Source of the DNA: Candidatus Segetimicrobium genomatis
GTDB lineage: Bacteria; Sysuimicrobiota; Sysuimicrobiia; Sysuimicrobiales; Kaftiobacteriaceae
Assembly (NCBI GenBank): GCA_005882295.1
Contig: VBAI01000072.1
Coordinates: 1 to 32,313 of the forward strand
DNA: 32,313 bases
Reading direction: 5' to 3'
Part shown: positions 1 through 8,623 of the stretch, in pieces
How the letters are laid out: every line of letters starts with the position of its first letter
Numbering within the stretch: the first letter of the stretch is position 1
Notes under the pieces: model-generated
Database searches by the model: none
Told to the model about the DNA's origin: nothing
Seen by the model: only the letters and a program-made list of their open reading frames with translations
Translations under genes and position numbers: made by a program

Positions 1-2312
1 AGAGAGGCCGGATTGACCACCAGGGTGTAGTCGCCGGGCGGCAGGTGGGAAAAAGCGAACGTTCCGTCGTCCGTGGACGTCGCAAACTGCTGGCGTGGCC
101 CCTGCAACTCGAAGACGACACCGCCGATGCCCTCCTCGTCGGGATCGCGGACACCGTTCCGATCGGCATCGAGGTAAACGATCCCGCTGAGCGTGGCGTC
201 AGGGACGAGGGCAAACTCGACGTTCGTACGGGCGCCGTCTGTGACCTGCACGGTGATGCGGGGCTGGGTCGTGACCAAGCCCACCGGGACGGTGTCGCCA
301 TCAAGTGTCAGGCGGTACTCGCCCTCCCTCAGTGCGTCGATGGACAGCCGCCCGTCGCGATCCGAGATCGCAGCCCGACGACCTTCGATCCGCATGATGA
401 CACCCGGCACACCAGGCTCATCGGGATCTTGTCTGCCGTTCTCGTTGCGATCCTGAAACACGACGCCCTCGAGCCGGCCGTTTGGAACGATCCCATAGGT
501 CATGATCGGATAACCGTATTGGACAGAAAGACTCGTGGTCGTACTTCCGGTGGAGTCGAACTGTATTCTAGGCCCCACCGAAAGGCGCGCGCCACCCGGC
601 AGGGCCGACGACACGCTCAACTCGACTATCGTCTGGCTGAACTCGGTCGGCAGGGTAAACACGTTGTTCTGCAGCTGAGCGATCAGATCGAGTTGGCTCG
701 ACAATCGAAAGCTCCAACCCGTTCCGACGCCCCAGCTCTCTGTGGCCCCAATCTGGCGCGAAATCTCCGCCCAGGCAGGCAGTCCCGTTTCCAGCGCGTA
801 CATAGTCTGCAATCTGAATGTGGCGCTGCTGCTCGTGGCACTGGTGAGCAGATCCGTCGTGTCGTTCTGGTTGGCGGCCAGCGTGAATGTCCACCGGTCC
901 TGCGTGTAGAATGCCGCGGCCTGCGTCCCGACGTTCCGCGTACTCACCCCTGTCGCGACATCATCGGTGAGGCGTGTCCCCAACGCGATCCCCCATCCGG
1001 GGGCCGGGCGGAAGCCCATCAGCAGGTCGTAGGACTGTCGGTTCGGCAGACCGCTGGCGCTGCCGTCGAGCAGCGCGGCGCTGCTGGAGATCGTCCAGCG
1101 GGGGTCCGGCATATACGCGAGTTGCAGCAGCGGGCCGCTGCGGCCAGTGAACAGCGTCGCGTTCCCGACCGCCGGGAAGTCTGCACCCACCACCAGGTAG
1201 CTGAGGGATGTTGACAACGTTGGCGAGGAGGCGACCGCGCCGATCCGCCACGCCGGCCCAGAGCCGGGACCGGACGCCCCCAGGGCCGTCTCGCCGAAGA
1301 TAGCCAGGCCCGGCGCCATCTCTCGGTCGGCGCGTACACGGGTGAGCAGCACCCCGATGGTGGGATCGTACAGAAGACCCACTTCAGACTGCCAGGGCCC
1401 TGACTGGGGGAAGAGCATCGTCATGCCGTAGACCTGACTGCTGGAGTCGGCGAGCGACCCGCCGAAGAACCGTGTCCCAGAGGCCCCCGCGTTCCCCTCG
1501 TAGGCGACGCCCAGGATGCCCTGCTGGTACAGCGTGAAAGGAGACTCATCGAGTACAAGTCCACCCACCGTGAATGTGTAGGCCGGGTTCCGGAGAACGA
1601 CCACCCCTGACGCATCGAGCGGACCGTTGCCCACGCCCACCCTCAGCAGGCCTTCAATATTCTCGGGGGCGCCGAACGACTTGTATTGCACGGTTGCCGT
1701 CGCGCTGAGCGTACCAGCTCCCGACGTCAGCCCCACGGCGATGTAGCCCGACGACGTGACGGGCGGCGTGAGATCCTGCTGGAACTCTAGGGCAAATGGA
1801 CGCGCAGTTGGCACGGGCGCCGTGACCTGGGGAGGGCGCGGAGGCTTGGCCGCCACTGCCGTCTGAAAGGGCGCGCGGGTGACGATGCTCACCAGGCCCT
1901 CCTGCGGATCCCAGGTGGTCAGCGTGTCGAACAGCGCGTCCACCGCGCCCCTGGGGATCATCGTCGCCCCGTTGACGAGACGCACCGGCGCGTCCAGGAG
2001 GGTGGTGACGACGTCGCCCGACCACACCTCCAGGCGATCGAGGCGCAGCGTCAACGTTGAGTCGTCGATGCGGTGGACCTCGACGGTCGGGGCGTTGAAC
2101 TTTGTCGTCGCTTGGAATCGCCTCGCCAGCGCGGCAAGGGGCAGGTAGACCGTACCGTCTTGCAGGAACCCCGGAGGGCTGACACTCAGCGGAACGTCGT
2201 CAACGACGACGCGGATCGGCGGCGCCGTACCCTGGCTGGGCACGGTCAGTCCCAGCGCCAGCATCGCCGCGCCCGTGACACCTATCCACCACCTGCGGAC
2301 ACGGGGCGTCAC
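1..2312 (-). CDS. Outer-membrane usher-like / beta-barrel protein: N-terminal copper-amine-oxidase-N-like stalk domain, central barrel-like region, C-terminal SdrD/SpaA-like B repeats; truncated by left window edge
   Basis: Not in the ORF track because it runs off the edge. Manual reverse translation from GTG at 2312 is open to position 1: VTPRVRRWWIGVTGAAMLALGLTVPSQGTAPPIRVVVDDVPLSVSPPGFLQDGTVYLPLAALARRF... and ends ...GRLEGVVFQDRNENGRQDPDEPGVPG...SGIVYLDADRNGVRDPDEEGIGGVVFELQ...DGTFAFSHLPPGDYTLVVNPAS. Confidence 0.8.
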   Translation of the reverse strand, partial: MTPRVRRWWIGVTGAAMLALGLTVPSQGTAPPIRVVVDDVPLSVSPPGFLQDGTVYLPLAALARRFQATTKFNAPTVEVHRIDDSTLTLRLDRLEVWSGDVVTTLLDAPVRLVNGATMIPRGAVDALFDTLTTWDPQEGLVSIVTRAPFQTAVAAKPPRPPQVTAPVPTARPFALEFQQDLTPPVTSSGYIAVGLTSGAGTLSATATVQYKSFGAPENIEGLLRVGVGNGPLDASGVVVLRNPAYTFTVGGLVLDESPFTLYQQGILGVAYEGNAGASGTRFFGGSLADSSSQVYGMTMLFPQSGPWQSEVGLLYDPTIGVLLTRVRADREMAPGLAIFGETALGASGPGSGPAWRIGAVASSPTLSTSLSYLVVGADFPAVGNATLFTGRSGPLLQLAYMPDPRWTISSSAALLDGSASGLPNRQSYDLLMGFRPAPGWGIALGTRLTDDVATGVSTRNVGTQAAAFYTQDRWTFTLAANQNDTTDLLTSATSSSATFRLQTMYALETGLPAWAEISRQIGATESWGVGTGWSFRLSSQLDLIAQLQNNVFTLPTEFSQTIVELSVSSALPGGARLSVGPRIQFDSTGSTTTSLSVQYGYPIMTYGIVPNGRLEGVVFQDRNENGRQDPDEPGVPGVIMRIEGRRAAISDRDGRLSIDALREGEYRLTLDGDTVPVGLVTTQPRITVQVTDGARTNVEFALVPDATLSGIVYLDADRNGVRDPDEEGIGGVVFELQGPRQQFATSTDDGTFAFSHLPPGDYTLVVNPAS

Positions 2313-2336
2313 AGCGATTCGTTTCCATCCCGCACA

Positions 2337-3167
2337 TCACGGCCCGCGGTAGACAAAGGTCAGCTCGCCTGATACCAGCACGTCGGCGCCGTAGTCGATG
2401 ACGGCGCGGACCGTGTAGGTCCCGGGACCCAAACTCTTGTCCCACGAGATCTTGAACTCTCGGACGCTGGCCGGCAACACCACGGCCTCAGGAAGCGGCA
2501 GCTTTCCGATGCGCTGGCCAGAGGCGTCGAGGAGTTCGATCTCGCCTCGAGTGTGCAGATGCACGTTACCCTTGTTGCGAAACGTGACCCTGATATCTGC
2601 GCCCGCACCGCGGGGCCGGGGGGCGGCAAGCATGTTTACGATGGCCCCCTGGACGACTTCCGTGCCGCGGATGGCGACCAGCAGGCGAGCCGCGAGCCGC
2701 GGCGCCACCACGACGAAGGTCGCCTTTCCCCCAGCCGGAGTCTGCAAGACCGGGGTCGAGCTAACGACGATCATCCCGTAGAGTCCACCCCGGGCGCCCG
2801 GCGGAACCGTCACCGCGATCCGCACCGGCATCTGCCGCTCCGGCTCGAGATCGAACTCGGCCGGCTGCACGCGCGTGTACCTGGCGACCGACCAGGGCAA
2901 CTTACCCGGCTCCAGCACATCGGCGACGCCATCGGGACGGATGTTGAGATCCTCCACGACCACGCGCATGCGCGCGGTATTCGGCGCTTTGTTGTATACG
3001 ACGAGGACGGCGCTAGCGGTTCCCCCGGAGGCCGGCACCAGTTCGATTTCACCAGGGCTGATGCCATACCGAATCGGTTGCGCGCCCGCGGGCAGGCTGC
3101 CGACGCCAAGCAGTGCGGCGAGGGGAACCAGCATGAGCCAAACCGTTGACCGGATGCGTCGTGTCAT
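2337..3167 (-). CDS. Secreted pilus-chaperone-like (P-pilus assembly chaperone-type Ig fold) protein
   Basis: 276 aa with signal peptide; IELVPASGGTASAVLVVYNKAPNTARMRVVVEDL... and a second Ig-like half; sits between pilin-like genes and the usher-like gene. Confidence 0.65.
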   Translation of the reverse strand: MTRRIRSTVWLMLVPLAALLGVGSLPAGAQPIRYGISPGEIELVPASGGTASAVLVVYNKAPNTARMRVVVEDLNIRPDGVADVLEPGKLPWSVARYTRVQPAEFDLEPERQMPVRIAVTVPPGARGGLYGMIVVSSTPVLQTPAGGKATFVVVAPRLAARLLVAIRGTEVVQGAIVNMLAAPRPRGAGADIRVTFRNKGNVHLHTRGEIELLDASGQRIGKLPLPEAVVLPASVREFKISWDKSLGPGTYTVRAVIDYGADVLVSGELTFVYRGP

Positions 3168-3200
3168 GGGCGTTTCAGGACCGCCTCAGGCACCGCTTCA

Positions 3201-3662
3201 TCAGAGCTCTGCGAGCAGGTAATCCACCCCGATCGTAAAATTCCCTGCGCTGTCGCCCCAGTCCACGCACTGCCTGTAGTAGACGGTGTGGTTGATGTTT
3301 GAGCCTTTTGGCTGGTTGGAGAAGACGTTCTGGTAGACGGCTGTGATAGGGAGGAACGGCCCCCCGGCCGCGGTGGCGAACCCGAAGGCATTGAACATCT
3401 CGGCGGAGGAGGCGTCCTTCGCCTTGCCGTTCGGGTAGGTCGCCGGCGTTGAACGGATGCGCAGATCGTAGTTCCTTGAGTTGCTGGTGACGGTGATGGT
3501 GGTTGAGGTGGTGCTGCAGAATGTCGGCAGGGTCGACCCGATCGTCGCAGCCGCCGGGACGGTGATGGTGAGGGCCGCCTCCGCATGGGGGGGCACCAAC
3601 AGTGTCACCAGCAGGGTCACACTGCAGGCGGCGACGATTTTCAGGATCCTGGGATGCATCAT
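3201..3662 (-). CDS. Secreted pilin-like / spore-coat-U-like subunit
   Basis: Part of tracked ORF 3201..3716; likely start at MMHPRILKIV with signal peptide (PHAEA). Paralogue of 3804..4301 (ITVPAAATIGS..., YPNGKAK, VYYRQCVDWGDSAGNFTIGVDYLL). Confidence 0.65.
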   Translation of the reverse strand: MMHPRILKIVAACSVTLLVTLLVPPHAEAALTITVPAAATIGSTLPTFCSTTSTTITVTSNSRNYDLRIRSTPATYPNGKAKDASSAEMFNAFGFATAAGGPFLPITAVYQNVFSNQPKGSNINHTVYYRQCVDWGDSAGNFTIGVDYLLAEL

Positions 3663-3720
3663 CCTCATCGGTCCCATCACCCTTGCCGAGGTCGCCCGGA
3701 CCATGGGCGCCGACACACAC

Positions 3721-3771
3721 CAGGGAGGCCGTTGCCGCCGGATCGCGACCGGTCGCGCATCAGCCTCCCTG
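3721..3771 (-). other. Intercistronic hairpin between the two pilin-like genes
   Basis: Perfect 9-bp arms CAGGGAGGC (3721-3729) / GCCTCCCTG (3763-3771) enclosing a perfect 14-bp palindrome CGCGACC|GGTCGCG (3744-3757). Confidence 0.6.
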
Positions 3772-3803
3772 CAGTTCTCTTGTTGGAGCGATCCCGGACG
3801 TGA

Positions 3804-4301
3804 TCAGTTCGAAGCCTGATACTCGGCGACGATCGTGTAATCACCTGCATCGTCGTCGTATGTGACACACTGCTTGTAGTAGACCGTCTTCGCAACACCC
3901 GCGCTTCCTGTCTTTGCCTGGCCGGTGAAGACATCCACGTAACTGGTGGTGATGTTGCTGAATGACGAGTTGTCGCCGCTCCACTGGAACTGATTCGTCA
4001 ATTCCACGCTGCCGTTCTTCGCCTTGCCGTTGGTGTATGCTGCGTTGGCCCGGACCTGCATGCTCCATACTTTGTTGCTCTTCAAGGTGATGCTGGTATT
4101 CGCCGTCCCGCAGCCCCCGGCGACTCCGGCATTGGCGCCGATTGACGCTGTGCCCGGGACTGTGATTTCGATCGCGTTCGCCGCAGTGATCGTCACTGTC
4201 TGGCTGCCCGTGGCCGTCGCCCCGTACCCGGCGCCGACCGCCACGGCAACGATGATCACGGCACCCAGGATAATCTGTATGAGTTTTGTCTGGCTCCGCA
4301 T
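3804..4301 (-). CDS. Secreted pilin-like / spore-coat-U-like subunit
   Basis: 165 aa, signal peptide, ITVPGTASIGANAGVAGGCGTANTSITLKSN...YTNGKAKNGS...VYYKQCVTYDDDAGDYTIVAEYQ; GGAGGAAGCACAG RBS. Confidence 0.7.
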   Translation of the reverse strand: MRSQTKLIQIILGAVIIVAVAVGAGYGATATGSQTVTITAANAIEITVPGTASIGANAGVAGGCGTANTSITLKSNKVWSMQVRANAAYTNGKAKNGSVELTNQFQWSGDNSSFSNITTSYVDVFTGQAKTGSAGVAKTVYYKQCVTYDDDAGDYTIVAEYQASN

Positions 4302-4379
4302 CTGTGCTTCCTCCGCATGCCTCGCGTTTCCCAGCCGGCCTGGTTGAACGCAGGCTACCGGGTCCGATGCAAAGAGTGA

Positions 4380-4395
4380 AGCAAGTCGCGTGCCA
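4380..4395 (-). promoter_or_regulatory. Sigma-54 (-24/-12) promoter for the pilin/usher operon
   Basis: Minus strand TGGCACG-CGAC-TTGCT, about 80 nt upstream of the ATG at 4301. Confidence 0.75.
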
Positions 4396-4599
4396 GCTTG
4401 GTGACGCCCGTCCGAAGGTCCTAGGGGCCCAGCAGACGGATTTTGGGCGTCCGGCGCGCGGCTTGCGAGTTGTCCCCCAAGGGAAACTTGCCCGGCCGCG
4501 ACAATAGCTAGACGGCCACATTCACAATGAGGTGTGAACGAATACTCAACGGGAGCCTTTAGAAGGTAACGAAGCTACTCAGCGGCGAGCGCGTCTCAG

Positions 4600-5196
4600 C
4601 TATACGAGCCCGGGATTGATGCGCATACTCGAGAGGTCTTCGCCAGTCAGGGAGTCATCGCCGTCGTCCGGCGAGCCATTGGTGCCGGAGAGCTCAGGAT
4701 TACTACCCTGAGGTCCGGAGGCCAGCGCTCCCCGGAGTGCGGCATTCAGATCGTCCAGGTAGCGCGCCAGGGTCAACCGCAAGACCCCGAGTTGCGAAGC
4801 GGCGCCGATCACGACCGCCACCACTGGCCCCAGCGGCGCCATCACCACGGCACGTCCGCCGTACACCACCATCACGGCTTCGGGCGCGCCAAACGCGGCA
4901 CTCTCTCCCAGACGCTCTCCCACCATCACAGCACTGGCCGCGTAGGCCGCCAGGGCGTCGAGGTCGGCGTGGATGTCACCCACGGAGTGCAACACCGCCC
5001 CATCACCTGACAGTAGCAGGACGCTCTGAGCCGCCGACTGCCGCCGCAGCTCGGTGAGCACACCCTGCAGTTGTGCGTGGGATTGCGATTCGTCGGCCAC
5101 AGCAGTGTTGTACCCGCGGCGTGCGTCCACTAGCCCAGCGTCAGGCCACGACCGTGGCGTTCGAATCTCCGCGGTCTGGGCCACGGCTCTCCCCAT
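4600..5196 (-). CDS. Roadblock/LC7-domain protein (true start uncertain; may begin at GTG 5130 or 5100)
   Basis: LQGVLTELRRQSAAQSVLLLSGDGAVLHSVGDIHADLDALAAYAASAVMVGERLG...EAVMVVYGGRAVVMAPLGPVVAVVIGAASQLGVLRLTLARYLDDL resembles roadblock/LC7. Confidence 0.6.
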   Translation of the reverse strand: MGRAVAQTAEIRTPRSWPDAGLVDARRGYNTAVADESQSHAQLQGVLTELRRQSAAQSVLLLSGDGAVLHSVGDIHADLDALAAYAASAVMVGERLGESAAFGAPEAVMVVYGGRAVVMAPLGPVVAVVIGAASQLGVLRLTLARYLDDLNAALRGALASGPQGSNPELSGTNGSPDDGDDSLTGEDLSSMRINPGLV

Positions 5197-5950
5197 CCAG
5201 CCACGACCGCAGGGCGAGGTGGGTGCGCAGCGATTGCAACGCCTCCCCGCGCATCTGACTCACCCGCGACTCGGTCACGCCCAGGACACGGCCAATCTCC
5301 CACAATGTAAGTCCCTCGCAGTAGTATAGTCCGACCACGACCTTATGCCGAACCGGCAGTGCCTCGATGGCATGCCACAGGTCCGCATCACGCGCCTGTT
5401 GTTCGATGCTCCCCATGACGTCGCCGCCGGCATCTCGGGCCAGCGCCTCGGGGAAACGGCCGGCGTCCCCGAACTCGTCCAGCGACAGCGGCAATGCCGC
5501 GTGCTGATCGGTGCGGGCCTTGCCCAACTGGCGGGTGGCCATCCCGGTCGCCTTAGCCAGCTCGTCGTCGGTGGGGAGACGGCCGAGCCGCCGCGTCAGC
5601 GCGTGTATCTGCGCCTGCACCCGGTGCACGTTGCGCCGCGCGATCCGCGGCAGCAGGTCCAGCGTGCGCAGATAGTCATACATGGCGCCGCGGATTCGCA
5701 GCCGGGCGAACGCCTCAAACGGGATGCCGCGGTCGGTATCGAACCGGTCGATTGCCTCCAGGAGACCGATCATGCCGTAGCCTTCCAGATCTTCGCTCTT
5801 CACCGTGGGCGGGACACGACCAGTCATCTGCCTGGCTTGCGTGCGGACCAGGGGAAGATATGCCAGGGCCAGACGCTCGCGCACCACCGCGGTGCGCGCG
5901 TCTTTGAACGCTTGCCACAAGGTTGTGACAGACTGGGGATCCCTGGCCAT
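5141..5950 (-). CDS. FliA/WhiG-family RNA polymerase sigma factor
   Basis: MARDPQSVTTLWQAFKDARTAVVRERLALAYLPLVRTQARQMTGRVP...DLEGYGMIGLLEAIDRFD...RIRGAMYDYLRTLD...GLTLWEIGRVLGVTESRVSQMRGEALQSLR; regions 2 and 4 clear. Confidence 0.88.
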   Translation of the reverse strand: MARDPQSVTTLWQAFKDARTAVVRERLALAYLPLVRTQARQMTGRVPPTVKSEDLEGYGMIGLLEAIDRFDTDRGIPFEAFARLRIRGAMYDYLRTLDLLPRIARRNVHRVQAQIHALTRRLGRLPTDDELAKATGMATRQLGKARTDQHAALPLSLDEFGDAGRFPEALARDAGGDVMGSIEQQARDADLWHAIEALPVRHKVVVGLYYCEGLTLWEIGRVLGVTESRVSQMRGEALQSLRTHLALRSWLDGESRGPDRGDSNATVVA

Positions 5951-5960
5951 GCACCGCTCC

Positions 5961-7004
5961 TTAGGAAATGTCGGCCAGCGCTGAGGCGGCGCGCTGCAGC
6001 AGCGCGTCCGGCGATTCATCCTGTTCGGCGCTGCCGACGACGCTCAGGCGCATGGGCAGCGGCGACACCGTGGTCTGCCGCAGCTCTCGTTGCGCCACAC
6101 GGACCACGCGGTCGACGATGATCGAGGCCTTCTCCCGGTCGAGGCCGGCGAACAGCAGGCCAAATCGCCGCCCGCCCAAATTTGCCGCAAGATCGCAAGT
6201 GCGCATCGCCGCCGCGACATGGTGGGTCAGCGCCCCGACGACCGCGGCGCGTTCGGGTCCCGCAGCGATGTCCACCTCCAGCAGCGCCACGGCGAACTCG
6301 GTGGTGTGCTGGCGGGTCCGCTGCAACTCCTCCTCCAGGCGGGCCGTGAAGTGATGGCTGTTGCTGAGTCCGGTCTCGCCATCCTGATAGACCAGTTCGC
6401 GCAGCCGTTCCTCCCGGCGGAGTTTCGAGAGAGTCTGTGCCAGTGACTCCGCCAGCCGGCCCAGCCGCTCGAACTCGCCCTCGGTGAAGGTGCGGTCCGT
6501 GCGGGCGAGGGCCAGGACGCCGGCGACGATGCCCTGCTGCACAAGGGGAAAGGCCAGGAATGCGCGCAGCGCCGCGTCGCCAAACGGTGAACGGTGTCCG
6601 TTGGATCCGGGATCGGGGATCACCACCGGCCGGCCTTCCTGCGCCACCCAGGCGGAGAGCCCTGAGCCGCGGGCGAACCGGATCCGGTCGGCCAGCTCCA
6701 CGCGGTTCCCGCGAACCGCCACAGGCAGGAGCCGCCCGCTGGTCCATTCAGTGACGTACAGGGTGCCGTGTTCAAAGGAAAGAGTCCGGTGAACCAGATC
6801 GAGGTAGCGGGTGTAGGCCAGCCGCAGCGGCAACTGCTCGTCGGCGAGCTTCACGCACTCCAGCCGCAGCGCCATCTCCTCCGCCTCCGTGGCGAGGCCC
6901 TGGCCGTTGCGGGGCGCTGACTCACCACCGGCACTACCGGAGTCGGGCGCGTACGCGGGTGCCCGTTCAGGCTGAGACCGACTGCGTCGACTGCGTTGCG
7001 CCAT
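5961..7004 (-). CDS. GAF-domain protein with degenerate GGDEF domain (GGRRF)
   Basis: GAF region ARGSGLSAWVAQEGRPVVIPD...; GGDEF-like region LVYQDGETGLSNSHHFTARLEEEL...LGGRRFGLLFAGLDREKA. Start ATG 7004 preferred because the sigma-54 promoter at 7064-7079 puts the start site near 7052. Confidence 0.75.
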   Translation of the reverse strand: MAQRSRRSRSQPERAPAYAPDSGSAGGESAPRNGQGLATEAEEMALRLECVKLADEQLPLRLAYTRYLDLVHRTLSFEHGTLYVTEWTSGRLLPVAVRGNRVELADRIRFARGSGLSAWVAQEGRPVVIPDPGSNGHRSPFGDAALRAFLAFPLVQQGIVAGVLALARTDRTFTEGEFERLGRLAESLAQTLSKLRREERLRELVYQDGETGLSNSHHFTARLEEELQRTRQHTTEFAVALLEVDIAAGPERAAVVGALTHHVAAAMRTCDLAANLGGRRFGLLFAGLDREKASIIVDRVVRVAQRELRQTTVSPLPMRLSVVGSAEQDESPDALLQRAASALADIS

Positions 7005-7063
7005 GGCCGTCCTCCGGCATTCGAGTAACGATGAGACCGTTTCGTTGCTCCACAAAATACAGG

Positions 7064-7079
7064 AGCAAGGAGCGTGCCA
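7064..7079 (-). promoter_or_regulatory. Sigma-54 promoter upstream of the GAF-GGDEF / FliA-like sigma / roadblock genes
   Basis: Minus strand TGGCACG-CTCC-TTGCT. Confidence 0.75.
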
Positions 7080-7089
7080 CGAGGACTGC

Positions 7090-7240
7090 CGTTGAACCGT
7101 TGGAACGTTGAACCGTTAGAACGACAGACCAGATCAGGGAAGGTCTGCAGAGGCTGAACTTATGGACAGCGGCGTGCGCTACGAGGCGGGCTGCCGGCGG
7201 ACTCGCTTCAACGTTTCAACGCTTCAATGTTTCGACGTCG
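7090..7240. repeat. Facing short-tandem-repeat element 1 (8-bp units)
   Basis: CGTTGAAC CGTTGGAA CGTTGAAC CGTTAGAA (7090-7121) facing CGCTTCAA CGTTTCAA CGCTTCAA TGTTTCGA (7204-7235). Confidence 0.7.
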
Positions 7241-8608
7241 TTATTTCGCTTCCGCCAGCGGACCCCGGGCCGTCGACGGCGGGACGTTCATCTCTTCGCG
7301 GTACTTCGTCACGGTGCGGCGGGCGATCTTCGTGCCCTCGGCCGTCAGCAGGCGGGCCATCTGCTCGTCGGTGAGCGGGTCTGTCTCCGCGGCGATGAGC
7401 GCGCGGATCCGCTCTTTCACGGGCAGCGATTGATCGAAGAAGAGCTCGAAACTCACCACACGGCCGCTGGGGAGCTGTGCGAACTTGCCGTCCAGCGCGC
7501 GGCTAACCGTGGACTCGCTGATGCCGAGCTCCGCAGCGATCATGGCCTTGGTCAGCGGCTTCATGTGCGCCTCACCGCGCTGGATGAACTCCCACTGCGT
7601 CTGCACGATGGTCTTCACGATGCTGGCGAACGTCCAGTTGCGGCGCGCCAGGACCTCGATGAACAACTTGGCGCGGCCGACGTAGTCGCGGACGTGATCA
7701 CGGGACTTGTCAGAATAGCCGGAGGCGGCGCGGCGCATCTGCCGCCGCAAATCACCGTAAAAGGCGTTGACGCGGAGCGCGAAGGCATCCTGCCGGCACA
7801 GCTCCACGGCGAAGCCTTCCTCGGTCTGGCGGATGATGACATCGGGGCGCGCCACTTCGGCCGGGCGGACCGCCCCGCCGTCCTGCTCGCTGCGGTACCG
7901 CTCACCCGGATAGGGGTAGCAATTGGCCTTCACGAACTCGTGCGCATCTTTGACCTCGGGGATGGTCACCCCGAGATCCTTGGCTACTTTCTCAAACCGC
8001 CGCGCGGCCAGGTCCGGCAGATGGGTCTCCACCAGCCGCTGGGCCAGCCGGTTCGCGGCGCCTGGCTCCATCACCCGGAGTTGCAAGAGCAGACACTCTT
8101 CCACGTTGCGCGCGCCGACGCCGACGGGCTCGAAGCGCTGGATGCGAGCCAGGACCGCCTCGACCTCTTCGACCTCGGCGTTCAGCTCCTGGGCCACCTG
8201 CACCGCGGTGGCTTCCATGTACCCGTTGTCGTTGATGTAGCCGATGAGCCGTTCACCGATGGCGTGGTCGCGGGCGGAGAGCCCCTGCGCCTGCAGCGTC
8301 ATCAGCAGGTGCTCCTGCAGCGACACCGGCGCCGCCATGCGGGCGAAGGGATCGAACTCCTCGTCGTCAGGCGTCCAGTTCGTCAGCGACTGCCCGCCTT
8401 CGTCACCCGACCAGTCGGCGTCCGCAGAGGCGGGCACCTCGTCCAGTTCCAGAGCAGGGTTCTCGGAAAGCTCCTGCTCAATGCGGGCCAGCAACTGATG
8501 GAGGGGCAGGACCAGGAGCGCATTCACCATCATCAGCTTGGGCACCATGCGCTGGTGCAGCTGCGGGTTGACGCCGAGTGATGCGTGAATGCGCGGATCC
8601 ATCGACAT
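7241..8608 (-). CDS. rpoN: RNA polymerase sigma-54 factor
   Basis: Full-length RpoN: region I, core-binding domain, HTH (MIAAELGISESTVSRAL) and RpoN box ARRTVTKYRE. Confidence 0.95.
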   Translation of the reverse strand: MSMDPRIHASLGVNPQLHQRMVPKLMMVNALLVLPLHQLLARIEQELSENPALELDEVPASADADWSGDEGGQSLTNWTPDDEEFDPFARMAAPVSLQEHLLMTLQAQGLSARDHAIGERLIGYINDNGYMEATAVQVAQELNAEVEEVEAVLARIQRFEPVGVGARNVEECLLLQLRVMEPGAANRLAQRLVETHLPDLAARRFEKVAKDLGVTIPEVKDAHEFVKANCYPYPGERYRSEQDGGAVRPAEVARPDVIIRQTEEGFAVELCRQDAFALRVNAFYGDLRRQMRRAASGYSDKSRDHVRDYVGRAKLFIEVLARRNWTFASIVKTIVQTQWEFIQRGEAHMKPLTKAMIAAELGISESTVSRALDGKFAQLPSGRVVSFELFFDQSLPVKERIRALIAAETDPLTDEQMARLLTAEGTKIARRTVTKYREEMNVPPSTARGPLAEAK

Positions 8609-8623
8609 GGTGGTGTTCTGTCC

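Noticed and set aside
45-1214. 389-aa plus-strand ORF at the left edge
   Set aside because: Opposite strand carries a continuous frame with SdrD-like repeats and barrel-like pattern; plus ORF is antisense noise.
4300-4380. Possible third GEMM/c-di-GMP riboswitch in the pilin leader
   Set aside because: Only a local hairpin (CCCGG...GCCTG/CAGGC...CTGGG) is present; the conserved GEMM core (GGCAAACC, GACGCAAAGCC, GCCGGG) is absent.
7430-8581. 383-aa plus-strand ORF antisense to rpoN
   Set aside because: RpoN on the opposite strand is unambiguous; this is a reverse-frame artefact.
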